NCBI RefSeq assembly: GCF_001039355.2
Contig: NW_019775467.1
Location: 228,049-252,164, forward strand
Direction of reading: 5' to 3'
From: Lingula anatina
Taxonomy: Eukaryota; Brachiopoda; Lingulata; Lingulida; Lingulidae
Length of the DNA: 24,116 nucleotides
The notes under the pieces are model-generated. The model ran no database searches. It saw nothing but the letters and a program-made list of their open reading frames with translations, and was not told where the DNA came from. Positions 1-8,588 of this stretch are shown here, one piece after another. The first letter of the stretch is position 1, and the number at the start of each line of letters is the position of its first letter. A program made the position numbers and the translations under genes.

Positions 1-700
1 ATGGGCCTGAAGACCTTTGCTAGTCACATTTTCTGAATATCTATGATACTAATATTTTATTATTAAAAATTGATGGTCATTATGCTGTTAAACATTATGT
101 AATATTGCATCAAAATTTGAAAAAAAAAACATTTTGGGCACTGCTCCCATGATGACCATTTAAGGAAAACCATGTCACTTACTGTTCTCAGTCTCACACG
201 AAAGAAACATGGGACTAAATACAGCTTCAGTAGGCAATGCAGTCTGTTTGGTAATTCTTTCTGCCAGTTAAACAGTTTTTTTGTGAAAATTTAATTTTTC
301 ACATATTGGCATTTTCAAGGTGTGACTTTGAAGTTCCACGGGCTTGAAGACCCATGCTAGTCACATTTTCTGAAAATCCATGATACGTATATTTTATTAT
401 TAAAATTGACGGTCATTATGCTGTTAACCATTATGTAATATTGCATCAGAATAGAAGAAAACACAATTTTGGGTGCTGCTGCCTTGATGGCTATTATGGG
501 AAAACGATGTTACTTATGATTGTCAAACTTTCAAAAAAGAAATACAGGACTAAAATGCTGCCCAAGTTGGAAAAGCAGTCTAATTGGCTTCTTTTTCTGG
601 ACGTCATACATTTTCAAAGTGTGAACTTGAACTCCCATGGGCCTGACGCCTTATGCTTGTTACACATTTTACTTACATTGGTATTACCTGTTGAGCATAA
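1..700. repeat. Tandem repeat, unit about 300-340 bp
   Basis: The opening sequence recurs at 338 and again, more diverged, at 637. The first unit is about 337 bp and the second about 299 bp because of internal deletions; only the start of a third is recognisable. Shared landmarks are the GCTAGTCACATTTTCTGAA block, a TTTTATTATTAAAA block, GGTCATTATGCTGTTAA, and the TTTTCAA-GTGTGA-CTTGAA segment before each junction. The array probably begins upstream of the window. The units carry no convincing reading frame. Confidence 0.85.
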
Positions 701-895
701 TTAAAATTTGATGTTGAATTTGCAGTTTAACATAAAATACTTTTGCATCAGAATTGACAGTAGCCTATTTTGTGCATATTTATTTCCTGCTTTTTGTCTG
801 CACATTTGACAGCTTTGCTGCCTTGTTCCTTCCATGTAGGAATTTTGATAACATTTTTTCATCAGTTTTGTAATTTTGATTAACCTTATTTTTAG

Positions 896-1121
896 GTGGA
901 ATGACAGGCAAAAGGGGCTCGAAAAAATGGTCCTGATGCAAGGCTTGCCTCCACCTCCGCCTTTGATGGCAAAGAAGAAGCTACTGCCTGCACTCCGGCG
1001 TCCAGTGAGCCCAAAGGCAACACCACCAGCACCCATAGAGCTCCTTCCAAGGCTGTTGCCCCAGCCCAGTGCCCCTGTTCATGTCTTTGCCAGCATACCA
1101 TCTGTAGCACCCCAGGTGAAG
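896..1121 (+). CDS. Candidate internal exon, proline-rich, unknown gene
   Basis: This is a GC-richer island in AT-rich surroundings, with an acceptor-like TTATTTTTAG just before 896 and a donor-like AAG|GTAACA just after 1121. One frame is open throughout, ends in phase at the donor, and reads as basic, proline-rich protein with a PPPPP run, repeated Pro/Ala/Leu patches and a KKK stretch. No domain is recognisable. A start codon is absent because the frame continues into the intron-like upstream sequence. It may share a transcript with the candidate exon at 2265 and the poly(A) signal at 2939, with the 1325-2072 MITE in the intron. A low-complexity frame can be open by chance, so this stays tentative. 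Confidence 0.35.
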
Positions 1122-1168
1122 GTAACAACACCAAGTCCCCAGGGTGAAGAAAAGCTGCCAAAATACAC

Positions 1169-1173
1169 ACTAT

Positions 1174-1208
<35 letters not shown>

Positions 1209-1211
1209 TTT
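1169..1211. repeat. (ATTT)n microsatellite
   Basis: About eleven uninterrupted TATT/ATTT units directly follow the candidate proline-rich exon. A looser TTAATTAATTTATTTATT tract lies at 2200-2230. Confidence 0.95.
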
Positions 1212-1324
1212 GCTCATGTAAGTGTTCTGTAATTTTCATAAATTAAAAACTATCATGCACAAGTTACAAAATTTTATACTACCTTTAACTTATGGCCCAC
1301 CTGAATGTAGGCCTTATTTAGTTA

Positions 1325-2072
1325 AGGCCCAATCACAAATCAGTTGCGATGCGTCGGGGATGGGTAAAACCCGGGAAATTTGAACAAAATCTTGAGACAG
1401 TTCTCACGATTTTGCACCCGTCGGAGGCGCTCTCCGGACGCCTGCGAGTTGTCCCAGATTTTTTAGACATCGCCACACCCGTCGCGGTCCCCAACTTTGA
1501 ACTTAAAATTTTAAGATTGCTCGCAAGGTTTTTCACCCATTTTGGGCATCCCAGACACAATCTCCGATGACCTACGATGCCCTCCGATTAATCGGAGGCG
1601 TCCTCCGAATAATCTGAGACTAGTCGCAATATTCTGTGTGGGACTGGAAAATCAGGTTGAGATCCAATGTCTGCGAGTAGTCTCCGGCGACGATTCGTAC
1701 GCTTTATGTGATCGTCTCCGACGAATCGTACGGTGGATTCGTAGTAAATCGCCGTGTATATAAGGGCGCCTCCGACCGGATCGCTAAAAGTTTGAGACGC
1801 TCTTGCTGCATATACCCAGGGGGAAAAATTACAAGAAAGGACGCTCGCAGACATCGTCTCCGATCGCCTCCGATGCAATCGGAGGCAATCGGAGGCTAAT
1901 CCCACGATTTTTCGACAAAACCGGGTCAAAATCCTTGAAAAAATCTCAGACAATGTGACTGCTCCACTTTTATTAGGATTATTGCTAGGATTGTTCAAGG
2001 ATTCTTTATTTTCTACGACGACCCCCGGCCAAAACTAATCCCCGACAGATCGCCCTCATTGTGACTGGGCCT
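1325..2072. mobile_element. PIF/Harbinger-type non-autonomous element (748 bp)
   Basis: The ends are inverted copies of each other: the left begins AGGCCCAATCACAA and the right, reverse-complemented, begins AGGCCCAGTCACAA. Similarity continues through a shared GTCGGGGAT block about 40 bases in. Both sides are flanked by TTA (1322-1324 and 2073-2075), the 3-bp target duplication typical of PIF/Harbinger. No transposase frame is present. The interior is unusually dense in TCCGA/TCGGA words, including the palindromic core CTCCGATTAATCGGAG, and holds an imperfect direct repeat CGACGATTCGTACG / CGACGAATCGTACG. A TATATAAGG string lies near 1756. Family assignment rests on TIR style and TSD only. 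Confidence 0.8.
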
Positions 2073-2264
2073 TTATGTATAATGTATTCTGTATATTTAT
2101 ATTGTACATTTGTATTTCCTGGCACATATCTGAGTACATTTTTACCTTGTGTATATTATCTTTTATATACTGTTCCACAGTTATTATTTTATTTGCATAG
2201 TTATTAATTAATTAATTTATTTATTTATTGTACATATTTGTGCATTGTTACATGTTTAATGTAG

Positions 2265-2464
2265 ACTTACCTGCAGATGAAGGCAGAACGGCAAAACGGA
2301 GAGTAAACTTCACTTCAGCTGGACAGAGCATGGAAAACTCCTACCCCCCTCCCCAACTTCCTTCCATACAATTCCCACCATTCATAAAGGGAGTGGAGTT
2401 GGGCAGCCCGCTCGCAGCATGTCTTTCAGTCTGTCATTTTTTTTTTTTTTTTTTTTTTTTGTAA
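2265..2464 (+). CDS. Candidate terminal exon, unknown gene
   Basis: After an acceptor-like TTTAATGTAG, one frame stays open for about 65 codons. It is first charged (basic RTAKRR cluster), then proline-rich with a PPPQ patch, and ends at a TAA just past a 23-24-base T run. Composition is more GC-rich than the flanks. The downstream 480 bases resemble an AT-rich 3' UTR that ends at a poly(A) signal. Nothing in the protein is recognisable. The T run inside the frame argues that coding, if real, may end earlier. It could equally be unannotated UTR or a repeat fragment. Confidence 0.22.
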
Positions 2465-2938
2465 GATATTTTAATTTTCTTGGTTAAAACTTGTAATTTT
2501 ATTTGCATTTATACAATATATGACATAGTCTTAGTACATACCAATTACAATAGTATTTTTCAAATATAGTAACAGTTGGCAGTTTTTTTTTTATTTATTT
2601 GATTATTTGATTTATTTGTAAATCTGCATAAATTTAATTCTTTTTAAAGTGAACAAAATAGCTTTTGTGTTTGTAGAATACATGTTTATGCACTTACCTT
2701 ATATTTCTTTCACATATTTTATTTCATAAGTCAATCTTTTTGCTAGATATTTTCAATTTGGTTTTTAAATAGTGGAAATGTATTTTTTTTAATGGAGGCC
2801 TATCAGTACTGTTATGCTGTACATAAAACTTGTTAATTTTTTTAGTGTAAGTACATTGTTCTTTTTGTATGAAGATAATTCTTTTAGTTACTAGTTAAAT
2901 TAGTTTTGTTTGTTGTAACATGTTCTTTATTTGACTGT
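2465..2938 (+). other. AT-rich stretch, possible 3' UTR
   Basis: No credible frame on either strand. There are many T runs and ATTTA-like words. If the upstream proline-rich exons are real, this would be their 3' UTR. Confidence 0.3.
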
Positions 2939-2944
2939 AATAAA
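2939..2944 (+). terminator. Candidate poly(A) signal AATAAA
   Basis: A canonical AATAAA is followed within ten bases by a GU-rich TGTTTTGGGG, the usual downstream element arrangement. It would end a plus-strand transcript that includes the candidate exons at 896 and 2265. Confidence 0.4.
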
Positions 2945-3344
2945 CGATGTTTTGGGGAAAAGAAAGATGTTTGTTACTCTTCTTCCTTTCACTATTTACA
3001 TATAAAAATTAATTTATGTGGATTAGGGATAATATCAATGGGTAGATTTTCTATTTAAAAATGAAAAATAAATATTCATTTCAATTACCTCAAAGTTAAT
3101 GGATTATGCTTTTTAAATGAAATGCTTTGCAGAAAGATCGTTAGTATAATTAAATAGAATTTTGATCAAAATAAACGTTTTAAAAAAATTGAAAACTATA
3201 TGCTTTTATTTTAAGTTTCTGCTCCAATCAGGTAACTTCAAATGCTATTAAAACCCAAATATCTTACTTATTTAAGTTATTTAATCATTATTTAATTATA
3301 TTTTGGTGTGAGGAGCCTTTTTAAAAATATTTTGAACCTATTTA
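2945..3344. other. Non-coding AT-rich stretch
   Basis: I see no gene, repeat or RNA structure here; composition is strongly AT with scattered homopolymers. Confidence 0.6.
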
Positions 3345-3397
3345 TAATCTAGTGAGACTCCCCACGGGGATAGATTGATCTAAAATATGTGGGAATG
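3345..3397. repeat. Dispersed repeat, copy 1
   Basis: These 53 bases match 22522-22574 at 47 positions without a gap. The core is CTCCCCAC-GGGATAGAT-GAT-TAAAAT-TGGGAATG. Flanks differ at the two sites, so this is the shared end of a dispersed element rather than a segmental duplication. Confidence 0.8.
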
Positions 3398-3648
3398 CAG
3401 TCTTATTATATTTTCAAATACACCTGCAGTACCTTGAAATTGTCACTTACTATAAGTCTTCCCATTTACCAAATAGTCAAACTACACCAGAATGTCGCAA
3501 AAAAGAGTCACCCCTTCCACAAGTATGCACATTGCTACAAGGATGCCCATAAAGGTAGTTTTAATTTTACTATTACATAACAAATAGGAAACATATCATC
3601 GTGTAAATTGTGGATGTGAGTAGCAGATTTTTAATATTAAATATCATT
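3398..3648. other. Non-coding stretch before the minisatellite
   Basis: No supported gene. A 63-codon frame from 3389 lacks coding character. Confidence 0.5.
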
Positions 3649-3650
3649 CT

Positions 3651-4170
3651 GTCAGTATGGCATCTGATCCTGACTCCACCTTCAAATAACTGACTGCCCC
3701 AGTCATACTGTCAGTATGACATCTGATCCTGCCTCCACCTTCAAATAACTGACTGCCCCAGTCATACTGTCAGTATGACATCTGATCCTGACTCCACCTT
3801 CAAATAACTGACTGCCCCAGTCATACTGTCAGTATGACATCTGATCCTGACTCCACCTTCAAATAACTGACTGCCCCAGTCATACTGTCAGTATGACATC
3901 TGATCCTGCCTCCACCTTCAAATAACTGACTGCCCCAGTCATACTGTCAGTATGACACCTGATCCTGACTCCACCTTCAAATAACTGACTGCCCCAGTCA
4001 TACTGTCAGTATGACACCTGATCCTAACTCCACCTTCAAATAACTGACTGCCCCAGTCATACTGTCAATGTGACATCTGATACTGACTCCACCATCGTAT
4101 AACTGACTACCTCAGTCATACTGGCAGTTTGGCAGCTGATACCGACTCCTAGTGCACCCTCAAATAACTG
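3651..4170. repeat. 59-bp minisatellite, about 8.5 units
   Basis: Units begin at 3651, 3710, 3769, 3828, 3887, 3946, 4005, 4064 and 4123, an exact 59-bp period without indels over the first eight. Units 1-7 differ by single substitutions (GACTCC/GCCTCC, ACATC/ACACC); the last two are clearly degenerate, as expected at an array edge. Unit junctions create the perfect 19-bp palindrome GTCATACTGTCAGTATGAC. Just before it lies a second hairpin, TGACTG-CCC-CAGTCA. It is a true tandem repeat with no variable spacers. Confidence 0.97.
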
Positions 4171-4179
4171 ACTGACTGT

Positions 4180-4980
4180 GAATTTTTTTTTTAAACAGCA
4201 GTCAGGGTTTTATGTGCATATGCCTGAATATATAGATGAATATATTAGTACGGTTGTGTAGTATCAAATTTGTTCTGTCACATAATTCCATGTCACATAA
4301 TTACTTACTGTATTCCCTAAAAATACAAATTGTAGGGTAAGCGAATTTCACTTATATTGCTCAATCATTTTTTTTTTCTAAACACTTTTAGGCATGTTTG
4401 TAGGAATATGATTCAGTTAACTATATTTATTGGTTTTTCTTTTTCATTAATTGTTTCGTTCACTTTCACGATAGGTCGTATTTTCTGTTTCATATTATCC
4501 GTTTACAATCTTTATTGCAGACAGGGATTTAAACTATTTTGTTGTTGTGTAGTACTGCTAATTTTATGTGTTCCTGTGAGTGCATTTTTAATATACACAT
4601 CATTTATTACATATGGTATGTTAGTGGAGGTTAAAATTCAAACATTGTGTGTATGGGGCAGATTGATTCAGTTCTATCTTTTAGCTTTGCTTCATTCTGA
4701 ATAAAGTATGCAAAAACGTAGCAATTGTTAACATTATTTTTGAAAAGGAAATCTAAAAAAAACAAACAATAATACAATAAGTAAAATAATAACCGCCAGT
4801 ACACCCTCTGTTCGAGAAAACAATGGGCAAAAAGTGGTGAGAGATAGAGACGCCATCAGTGATCGCGTAAAAAAAGAAATAAGGTCTAAAAAGATAAAAT
4901 GAGATATATGAGACAATAAAATACATAAATGTCTTCAGATGCAAGAGTATAATTCTCAGTTTATATATCGGTGAAAATAA
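4180..4980. other. Non-coding AT-rich stretch
   Basis: The longest frame, 4357-4704 on the plus strand, is Phe/Leu/Cys-rich. It begins at TTG, has no signal or family resemblance, and is best explained by T-rich DNA. No RNA gene seen. Confidence 0.55.
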
Positions 4981-5032
4981 AGGGTAAAAATAAAACCGGT
5001 TGTGGTAGAGCAACCTGGGGGTCCAAGAGGTA

Positions 5033-5205
5033 GGGGCGGCACAGTGGGAGGGTCCAGGGATTAAAATGATACCGCTTGGGGTATATTCACTGGCGAACCG
5101 GGGGAAGGGGCGGCACAGTGAGAGGGTCCAGATGGTTAAATATTGTCTCTTGCTGTATATTTGGGGGGGGGGGGGGGCCGGAGGAGGTAGCAACAGTGGG
5201 ACGGC
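5033..5205. repeat. Short minisatellite, period about 74 bp, with a G15 run
   Basis: GGGGCGGCACAGTG-GAGGGTCCAG occurs at 5033 and 5107, followed in each copy by related TTAAA and GTATAT segments. A degraded third start (AGGTAGCAACAGTGGGACGG) follows. A run of 15 G at 5163-5177 lies inside and could form a G-quadruplex or be length-unstable in sequencing. Confidence 0.75.
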
Positions 5206-6380
5206 AAAGTAGAAAAAAGTTTTAAGAGAATCCACCCGTGTAAATCATACGGCCACCAAAAGCCGTCGCCGCCGGCAGGCAGCAACAAATACAAAATAAT
5301 CATTGATTAATTTTACGCAAAATTTAGATTTTGATTGTTGCTGCGTGTATGCTGCCATTTTAATATATCAAGGGTTATGGCAGGTTCAGATTGTGCTTTT
5401 TTCTTTTTGTCTCATTTAACGCAATGACTGCCATCGGGCGTATACCACAATTCGTGTCAAGACTCCGCAAACACAACTGTTCCAATTAATCATCAGTGAT
5501 ACATATGTAGTTATTTTATCTATTTGATTTTAAATAAACTGAAATATTAGTGTGTGACATTGATCTTCTGTGCCAGTATAATTCACGCACAAGAATGGGG
5601 AGGGGCGGGCAGAGAGAGGTAGCAGTGACTGAAAGCACCCCTTATTCCAATGCCACGTGGCACAGAGAATGAGGAGTGGGTTGGGTTGTAATGTTGAATT
5701 AATACAGTCAGTTGGCAGATAGTGGCAGTGTCTGTGAGACTGTAATCGGGACATTCTGCTCTATAAACGTAGGGGTGGATTGAAACCGTCTTCTGGGTCT
5801 TCCGTAAGACGGCCAGATTTTGAAATTGACTGATTAAAGCATGACAGGTGGTGTGCATCGTGTACTTTTTACACTGTCATCCTTGTATTGAGGATACCAA
5901 GAACTGGTGACATTTACCGATCTGTGCAATTATTTGTAGATAATTTTGATGGTTGAAATTATGATATTAAATAGCAATTATACCTTGCTGAATAATTTGT
6001 TTTATTTTCCGTTTTTTCTGCATTCGTGTATTTGTTTCATTGCTCTTATAATATGGCTTTGCAAATTTTTAATGACATACAGCAATATATAAATGAGGTT
6101 TTCGGCACTTTACCTATAGTTTTTGGCAAAATGATAAAATAAATAATCGTAGCGTCAAAACATCGTACATTGCTTTTAGCTTCACATTAATATTTTTGTT
6201 TTTTTTTTTTTTTAAGTTTGAAATACGTGGTATATGAAAGCCTTGGCAATTAGTATAAAATCTTGCCAACAATGCAATTTATGCTTTCTTTTTCTAAAAT
6301 ATTATAATTTATGATATTGATATTTAGAAGGCATAGATAACAAATTATGAAAAAGTATTTGCCAAAATAGACCACCATCC
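5206..6380. other. Non-coding stretch between repeats
   Basis: No credible gene on either strand. Frames near 5530-5860 on the minus strand are Cys/His/Ser-rich shadows with no domain. A small hairpin, CCGTCTT...AAGACGG, lies near 5788. T runs occur at 6200-6215. Confidence 0.5.
5485..5539. repeat. Inverted repeat, left arm (partner 6833-6885)
   Basis: The arm contains AATCATCAGTGAT and AGTTATTTTATCTATTTGAT and ends TTTTAAATAAAC. The reverse complement of 6833-6885 matches it almost perfectly except for a 7-base ACATATG present only here. Similarity stops abruptly inside. The right arm abuts the candidate 3' LTR, so this pair either frames an older 1.4-kb element or is a duplicated insertion-site sequence. 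Confidence 0.75.
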
Positions 6381-6459
6381 TACGCCTATTTTATTTCAGT
6401 CGCTTGCAACCTTTCTGCGACATATTTTCGAATGCCTGCGATCGGGAAAAAACCTCTTA

Positions 6460-6671
6460 AACCCCCTTTACACTGGACGGCGTCCCTTCTGCGTCCAGCA
6501 GTTCGGCCCCATTTGAGAGTTAAAGAATTATAATACTTTACGTGCCGACAACTGGCCGATCATTGAGCATTCATTCTGATACCAAATCAATGCTCGTGCC
6601 TCCTTATTAAGACCACAGCGATGCCAAATTTCATGGTCGCAGAAAGGACGCCGTCCAGTGTAAAGGGGGGA
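6460..6671. mobile_element. Short MITE with 31-bp TIRs (212 bp)
   Basis: Left CCCCCTTTACACTGGACGGC and its continuation to CTTCTGCG are mirrored at the right end by CGCAGAAAGGACGCCGTCC and AGTGTAAAGGGGG, with about one mismatch over 31 bases. TTA flanks both sides (6457-6459 and 6672-6674), which suits PIF/Harbinger, although the outermost two bases of the two ends do not pair. The interior is non-coding. Confidence 0.8.
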
Positions 6672-6673
6672 TT

Positions 6674-6822
6674 AGCGACCAATAGACTAACGAGCGTCAA
6701 TCGACCATTCAGTTACAACTGCAACCTTCTAGCGACCTGCTGCCGACTACTTGCGACTAGTTAAAAACTTGTAAGCGACCAGTCAACTAAATACTGTCAA
6801 TCGACCGTGCAGTTGCAAATGT
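6674..6822. repeat. Diverged direct repeat, 100-bp offset
   Basis: AGCGACC-A-T-ACTAA followed by GTCAATCGACC and CAGTT-CAA recurs 100 bases later (6674 and 6774). GCGAC/GTCGC words are enriched on both sides of the 212-bp MITE, which suggests that the MITE landed inside an older repeat. Confidence 0.5.
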
Positions 6823-6885
6823 TATGCTACTGGTTTATTTAAAATCAAATAGATAAAATAACTATCACTGATGATTATATTATAG

Positions 6886-7343
6886 TGACAACAACGACGA
6901 TCTGGAGCTTCAGATATTTATTCCCCACACTCAATTTTTCACAGAATCTACAAGTATTTATATTCTATTTTCCATTCTCATATTTCCCATTCTCATATTA
7001 CAAAACTCTATTCAATATTTCCTAATTTAGTAATTTAAATGAAACTTGTTTATGATTTAAAATATTTAAAATATTTTCCGAATTACTCATTTTGGATCCT
7101 GTCCAATTCAAGTATGCATGAGTTCTACACGTGTTAAACACGCGCAAATCGATAGAAAAATTAACCAATCGGATCCAACTATTTCGGACTCTGAAACGTT
7201 CCACCCTTTCCATCTTCGAGAACAGTCTCTACACTCGTTGACACTTTAAGAAATTTACTTTGTACTCGATAACTTTCTACACATTTGATTCTGTTTTAAT
7301 TGTTTTGTAATTGCCGAAAGTGTATGTCATTTGCTTTACAACA
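6886..7343 (-). mobile_element. Candidate 3' LTR of the Ty3/Gypsy element (458 bp)
   Basis: Read on the minus strand this segment starts TGTTGTAAAG just after a purine tract and ends GTTGTTGTCA, the TG...CA ends expected of an LTR. Inside are a TATA-like AATATAAATA (about 6957-6966) and, about 40 bases on, AATAAA (6917-6922), giving a plausible U3-R-short U5 order. No second copy was found upstream of gag, so LTR identity rests on position, termini and signals rather than on a repeat pair. The 5' copy may be lost or lie beyond a misassembly. Confidence 0.5.
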
Positions 7344-7346
7344 TAT

Positions 7347-7380
7347 ATCCCTTCTTCAAAAGAATTCGTCCTCGAATTCT
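7347..7380 (-). promoter_or_regulatory. Candidate polypurine tract and preceding palindrome
   Basis: On the minus strand GAATTCG-AGGA-CGAATTC (7-base arms, 4-base loop) is followed by TTTTGAAGAAGGGAT and then the proposed LTR start. A purine run directly 5' of the 3' LTR is the plus-strand primer position in LTR elements. Confidence 0.45.
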
Positions 7381-7524
7381 AAAACTTTACAACATACGCT
7401 CCTTTTTCATTTTTTTTTTTTTAAAGCAAAACTAAATAATATCAAATTTGTAAATTAACAAAACTAACCATGCTATCGTAATGTAGTAAAAGATCCCTTA
7501 CAAAAACAATCTATGCTGCATGCA

Positions 7525-8087
7525 TTAATGTTCAATGTATTTACAAATAGGACAATGTGCCACTGTACTGATAGTAAGATCAGAACAAATTCCATTCCTT
7601 GTAAATTTAAGAGCAAGTCGTCGAAATCGAGTATACGTCATTTCTCGATCATCATTCATCAATAATTCATGATAATGCTTAACAGGAATATTCAAACGTC
7701 GCAATAATAGTACAGTAACTACAACTAACTTAGTAACACTCCATGCATAATATAAAGATTGAATAATACATTTACCAAAATCTAATGGTATTTGATGCAA
7801 CATGTATATCATGTAATCTTCAGATATCATCAAATAATGAGCACAGCCAATTAACTTCATAAAGTCCAACTTCTCGTCTAGGTTATTAAACCTTCCACAA
7901 AATGCAAACAAAATTGATTCATTTATCAAATCAGATGAAAACTTAATATGAAAATTCGGTTCTCTTTGTTGTTTGAAGTATAATTCATTTATATATACAG
8001 AATGTTTACGGAAGTTCTCGAAAAGCTTAAATGACAAAGTTACAATTCTGTCATCAATGTAAATGTGATGTACAAGTTCGTCAGTTT
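7525..8087 (-). CDS. 3' accessory ORF of the retroelement, spliced, BTB/POZ-like
   Basis: The frame has no upstream ATG. Instead a strong acceptor, TTTGATTTTGCAG, sits at 8088-8100 and the frame runs from 8087 to a TAA, about 186 codons, so it is probably the last exon of a spliced RNA. The first two-thirds alternates hydrophobic and polar segments like a BTB/POZ fold: a strand-rich start, FKLFENFRKHSVYI, then SSDLINESILFAF and a DFMKLIGCAHYLMI helix. That helix resembles the family's conserved 'xxLLxxADYLxI' element. The rest is helical, with a KLVVVTVLLLRRL segment, and ends with CPICKY. It lies between env and the purine tract on the same strand, which places it inside the element. The BTB call is from pattern only; a captured host exon or an unrelated helical protein are alternatives. 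Confidence 0.5.
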
Positions 8088-8092
8088 CTGCA

Positions 8093-8588
8093 AAATCAAA
8101 TAGAAAATAAGAAAAATGATAATAGACATATTTACAAAATCATAATTGTTAAAAAAAAACTCTAAGTACAACCATTAATATTCATAACATAGTAAAGTAA
8201 GTACAATACAGCATGCAAATAATAATGATCATGATTAACACAAAAAATCATAATTATATATAAGTGATATGTAATAGATTTTGTAAAAGCGCAAATAATC
8301 GTATTACATTATTCATAAAATAGTATATAGTGATTAAAACAAATTCAATTTTTGTTAAAACTCATCGAGTTAATTCTGTGCGTCTCGCACACTCTCAATA
8401 ATAATAATACATAGATCAGTTTCTTCAATCATTGGAGTAACAGTGAGAAAAACTCAATCATAAAGTCATTAAAATGCTGTGATAGTACACACACCCTCTT
8501 ACACCAAAAGTCCGCTCGCAAAGATCAATGCACTTAGTAAATACTAGACACATGTAGCAAGTCAAGTCAAATTTAACTTGGACAAAGA
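8093..8588 (-). other. Gap between env and the 3' exon, intron-like
   Basis: No frame of note. It is AT-rich and bounded downstream by a good splice acceptor. It would be the 3' end of an intron removed from the transcript carrying the BTB-like exon. Confidence 0.5.

Noticed and set aside
1333-1998. Several overlapping 60-136-codon frames
   Set aside because: All lie inside the 748-bp MITE on both strands, produced by its low stop density and CCGA repeats.
3651-4170. CRISPR-like regular array
   Set aside because: The repeats abut with an exact 59-bp period and contain no variable spacers; the context is eukaryotic. It is a minisatellite.
4357-4704. Possible small multi-pass membrane protein
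   Set aside because: It starts at TTG, is Phe/Leu/Cys-rich as T-rich DNA predicts, and has no splice, start or family support.
5530-5858. Two minus-strand Cys/His-rich frames
   Set aside because: No zinc-finger spacing, no partner exons, overlapping each other; chance frames.
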